A DNA stretch of 64,000 nt from an uncultured Saprospiraceae bacterium. Lineage in GTDB: Bacteria > Bacteroidota > Bacteroidia > Chitinophagales > Saprospiraceae. A program made the position numbers and the translations under genes. Of this stretch, positions 63,535-64,000 are shown in pieces. Each line of letters begins with the position of its first letter. The stretch's first letter is position 1. The stretch is from NCBI GenBank assembly GCA_937921775.1, contig CAKZUK010000033.1, positions 1-64,000 on the forward strand, given 5' to 3'. The notes below the pieces were generated by a model. That model was not told the origin of the DNA, made no database searches, and was given only the letters and a program-made list of their open reading frames with translations.

Positions 63535-64000
63535 ATGCCTACGCCCAGAGAAAAATATGCTTCAAAAGTTTATCTGAACTTCAAGGAAATTGGAGAACGG
63601 GAATACCAAACCATCGTTCGTTTTTTCGAGACGCATGAGGAGGATATTCATAAACTAACATTTGAAGAGTATTTTGAACTGCTCATGGCTTATACTGATT
63701 CTCTTTTTGAAATAGGTGCTTACTCCAATTATATTAACACTTGTGATTTAGCTATCGAATCTACGATTCACTTTAACGTCAAAATATTCCGTGGCGAAAA
63801 CATCTATCAGAAGTTATTGTTTAGAAAAGCGGCATCCTGTTATCATCTCATGCGATACGATGAAGCGGAGCACATTCTTCAGGAGCTCGTCAAAATAAAC
63901 CCAGATCATAAATTAGCGATTCGCTTTTTGAAAAAATGTAAAGTGTCTAGAATCCCAAAAATTGTTCAGCGAACTAGAGCAATTAGTATTGCATTGTTTT
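63535..64000 (+). CDS. TPR-like protein, 3' end beyond the window
   Basis: The open frame from ATG 63535 runs off the window after about 155 codons with no stop. It reads MPTPREKYASKVYLNFKEIG and continues with helical repeats, including FRKAASCYHLMRYDEAEHILQELVKINPDHKLAIRFL, a clear TPR unit. The last residues (RTRAISIALF) may begin a transmembrane helix. Function unknown; whole gene needs the neighbouring sequence. Confidence 0.8.
   Translation, partial: MPTPREKYASKVYLNFKEIGEREYQTIVRFFETHEEDIHKLTFEEYFELLMAYTDSLFEIGAYSNYINTCDLAIESTIHFNVKIFRGENIYQKLLFRKAASCYHLMRYDEAEHILQELVKINPDHKLAIRFLKKCKVSRIPKIVQRTRAISIALF

Noticed and set aside
1-64000. CRISPR array, rnpB, ffs, tmRNA or rRNA
   Set aside because: No repeated spacer arrays and no diagnostic sequence of these RNAs were found on either strand by eye.

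Overview
The window is a chromosomal segment of a Bacteroidota bacterium, most likely of the Saprospiria or a close relative. The support is the ribosomal block rplM-rpsI-rpsB-tsf, a mevalonate-type isoprenoid cluster, a type IX secretion (T9SS) C-terminal sorting domain, Bacteroidota-style promoters (TTG and TAnnTTTG about 20 nt apart), LytTR and ECF-sigma regulation, and low GC content. Taxonomic placement is inference. Gene density is high, and most genes are housekeeping or envelope functions.

Region by region. 1-2.7 kb: rplM-rpsI-rpsB-tsf on the minus strand with a recognisable promoter and terminator. 2.9-6.5 kb: type 2 isopentenyl-diphosphate isomerase, class II HMG-CoA reductase and a GYDIA-type GHMP kinase, followed by a ferredoxin-NADP-reductase-like flavoprotein and an Nfu Fe-S scaffold protein. 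8.2-17.8 kb: an RlaP-like nucleotidyltransferase, an inositol monophosphatase, then a surface polysaccharide block (MacB-like permease, flippase, Wzz, O-antigen ligase, FkbM methyltransferase) and a T9SS-secreted GH16-like protein. 17.8-27.5 kb: a large lipoprotein metzincin, uvrB, a second FkbM methyltransferase, mtaB, lgt and a glycosyltransferase. 28-31.2 kb: a LytTR regulator, an all-helical repeat protein, a small double-glycine leader peptide and recX. 31.4-34.7 kb: MscS channel, tRNA(CAT), a heptose-kinase-like PfkB protein and a GT4 glycosyltransferase.

34.7-36.45 kb is the most unusual stretch. It has no protein gene. It holds four back-to-back perfect hairpins and then nine tRNA or tRNA-like genes within 1.1 kb (Asp, a short-variable-arm tRNA with anticodon UAG, His, Gly, Asn, a degenerate long one with UAU, Phe, Lys, Glu). 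Nearly all lack an encoded CCA and several have odd arms, so the array looks acquired, like the tRNA arrays of phages and conjugative elements, although no phage or integrase gene is visible beside it.

36.4-46 kb: quinone oxidoreductase, a TPR-transmembrane-nucleotide cyclase protein, alpha/beta hydrolase, S41 protease, tsaB, two paralogous ArsR-type regulators and an ALDH7-type aldehyde dehydrogenase. A 1.08 kb gap (45.66-46.74 kb) carries a possible small ORF, a strongly structured element and a terminator. 46.7-59 kb: an RND/MMPL exporter, a membrane protein with a DUF4332-like tail, an OmpA-family protein, rnhB, a multispanning membrane protein, an MBL hydrolase and a 1157-residue protein that joins a TolB-like propeller to an Omp85-like barrel. 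59-64 kb: prfA, a sigma/anti-sigma pair, an HD-domain-like protein, a kynurenine-formamidase-like cyclase and a TPR-like gene cut by the window end.

Best leads: the tRNA array with its preceding hairpins, the LytTR/helical-repeat/GG-peptide locus, the structured element at 46.2 kb, and the propeller-Omp85 fusion.
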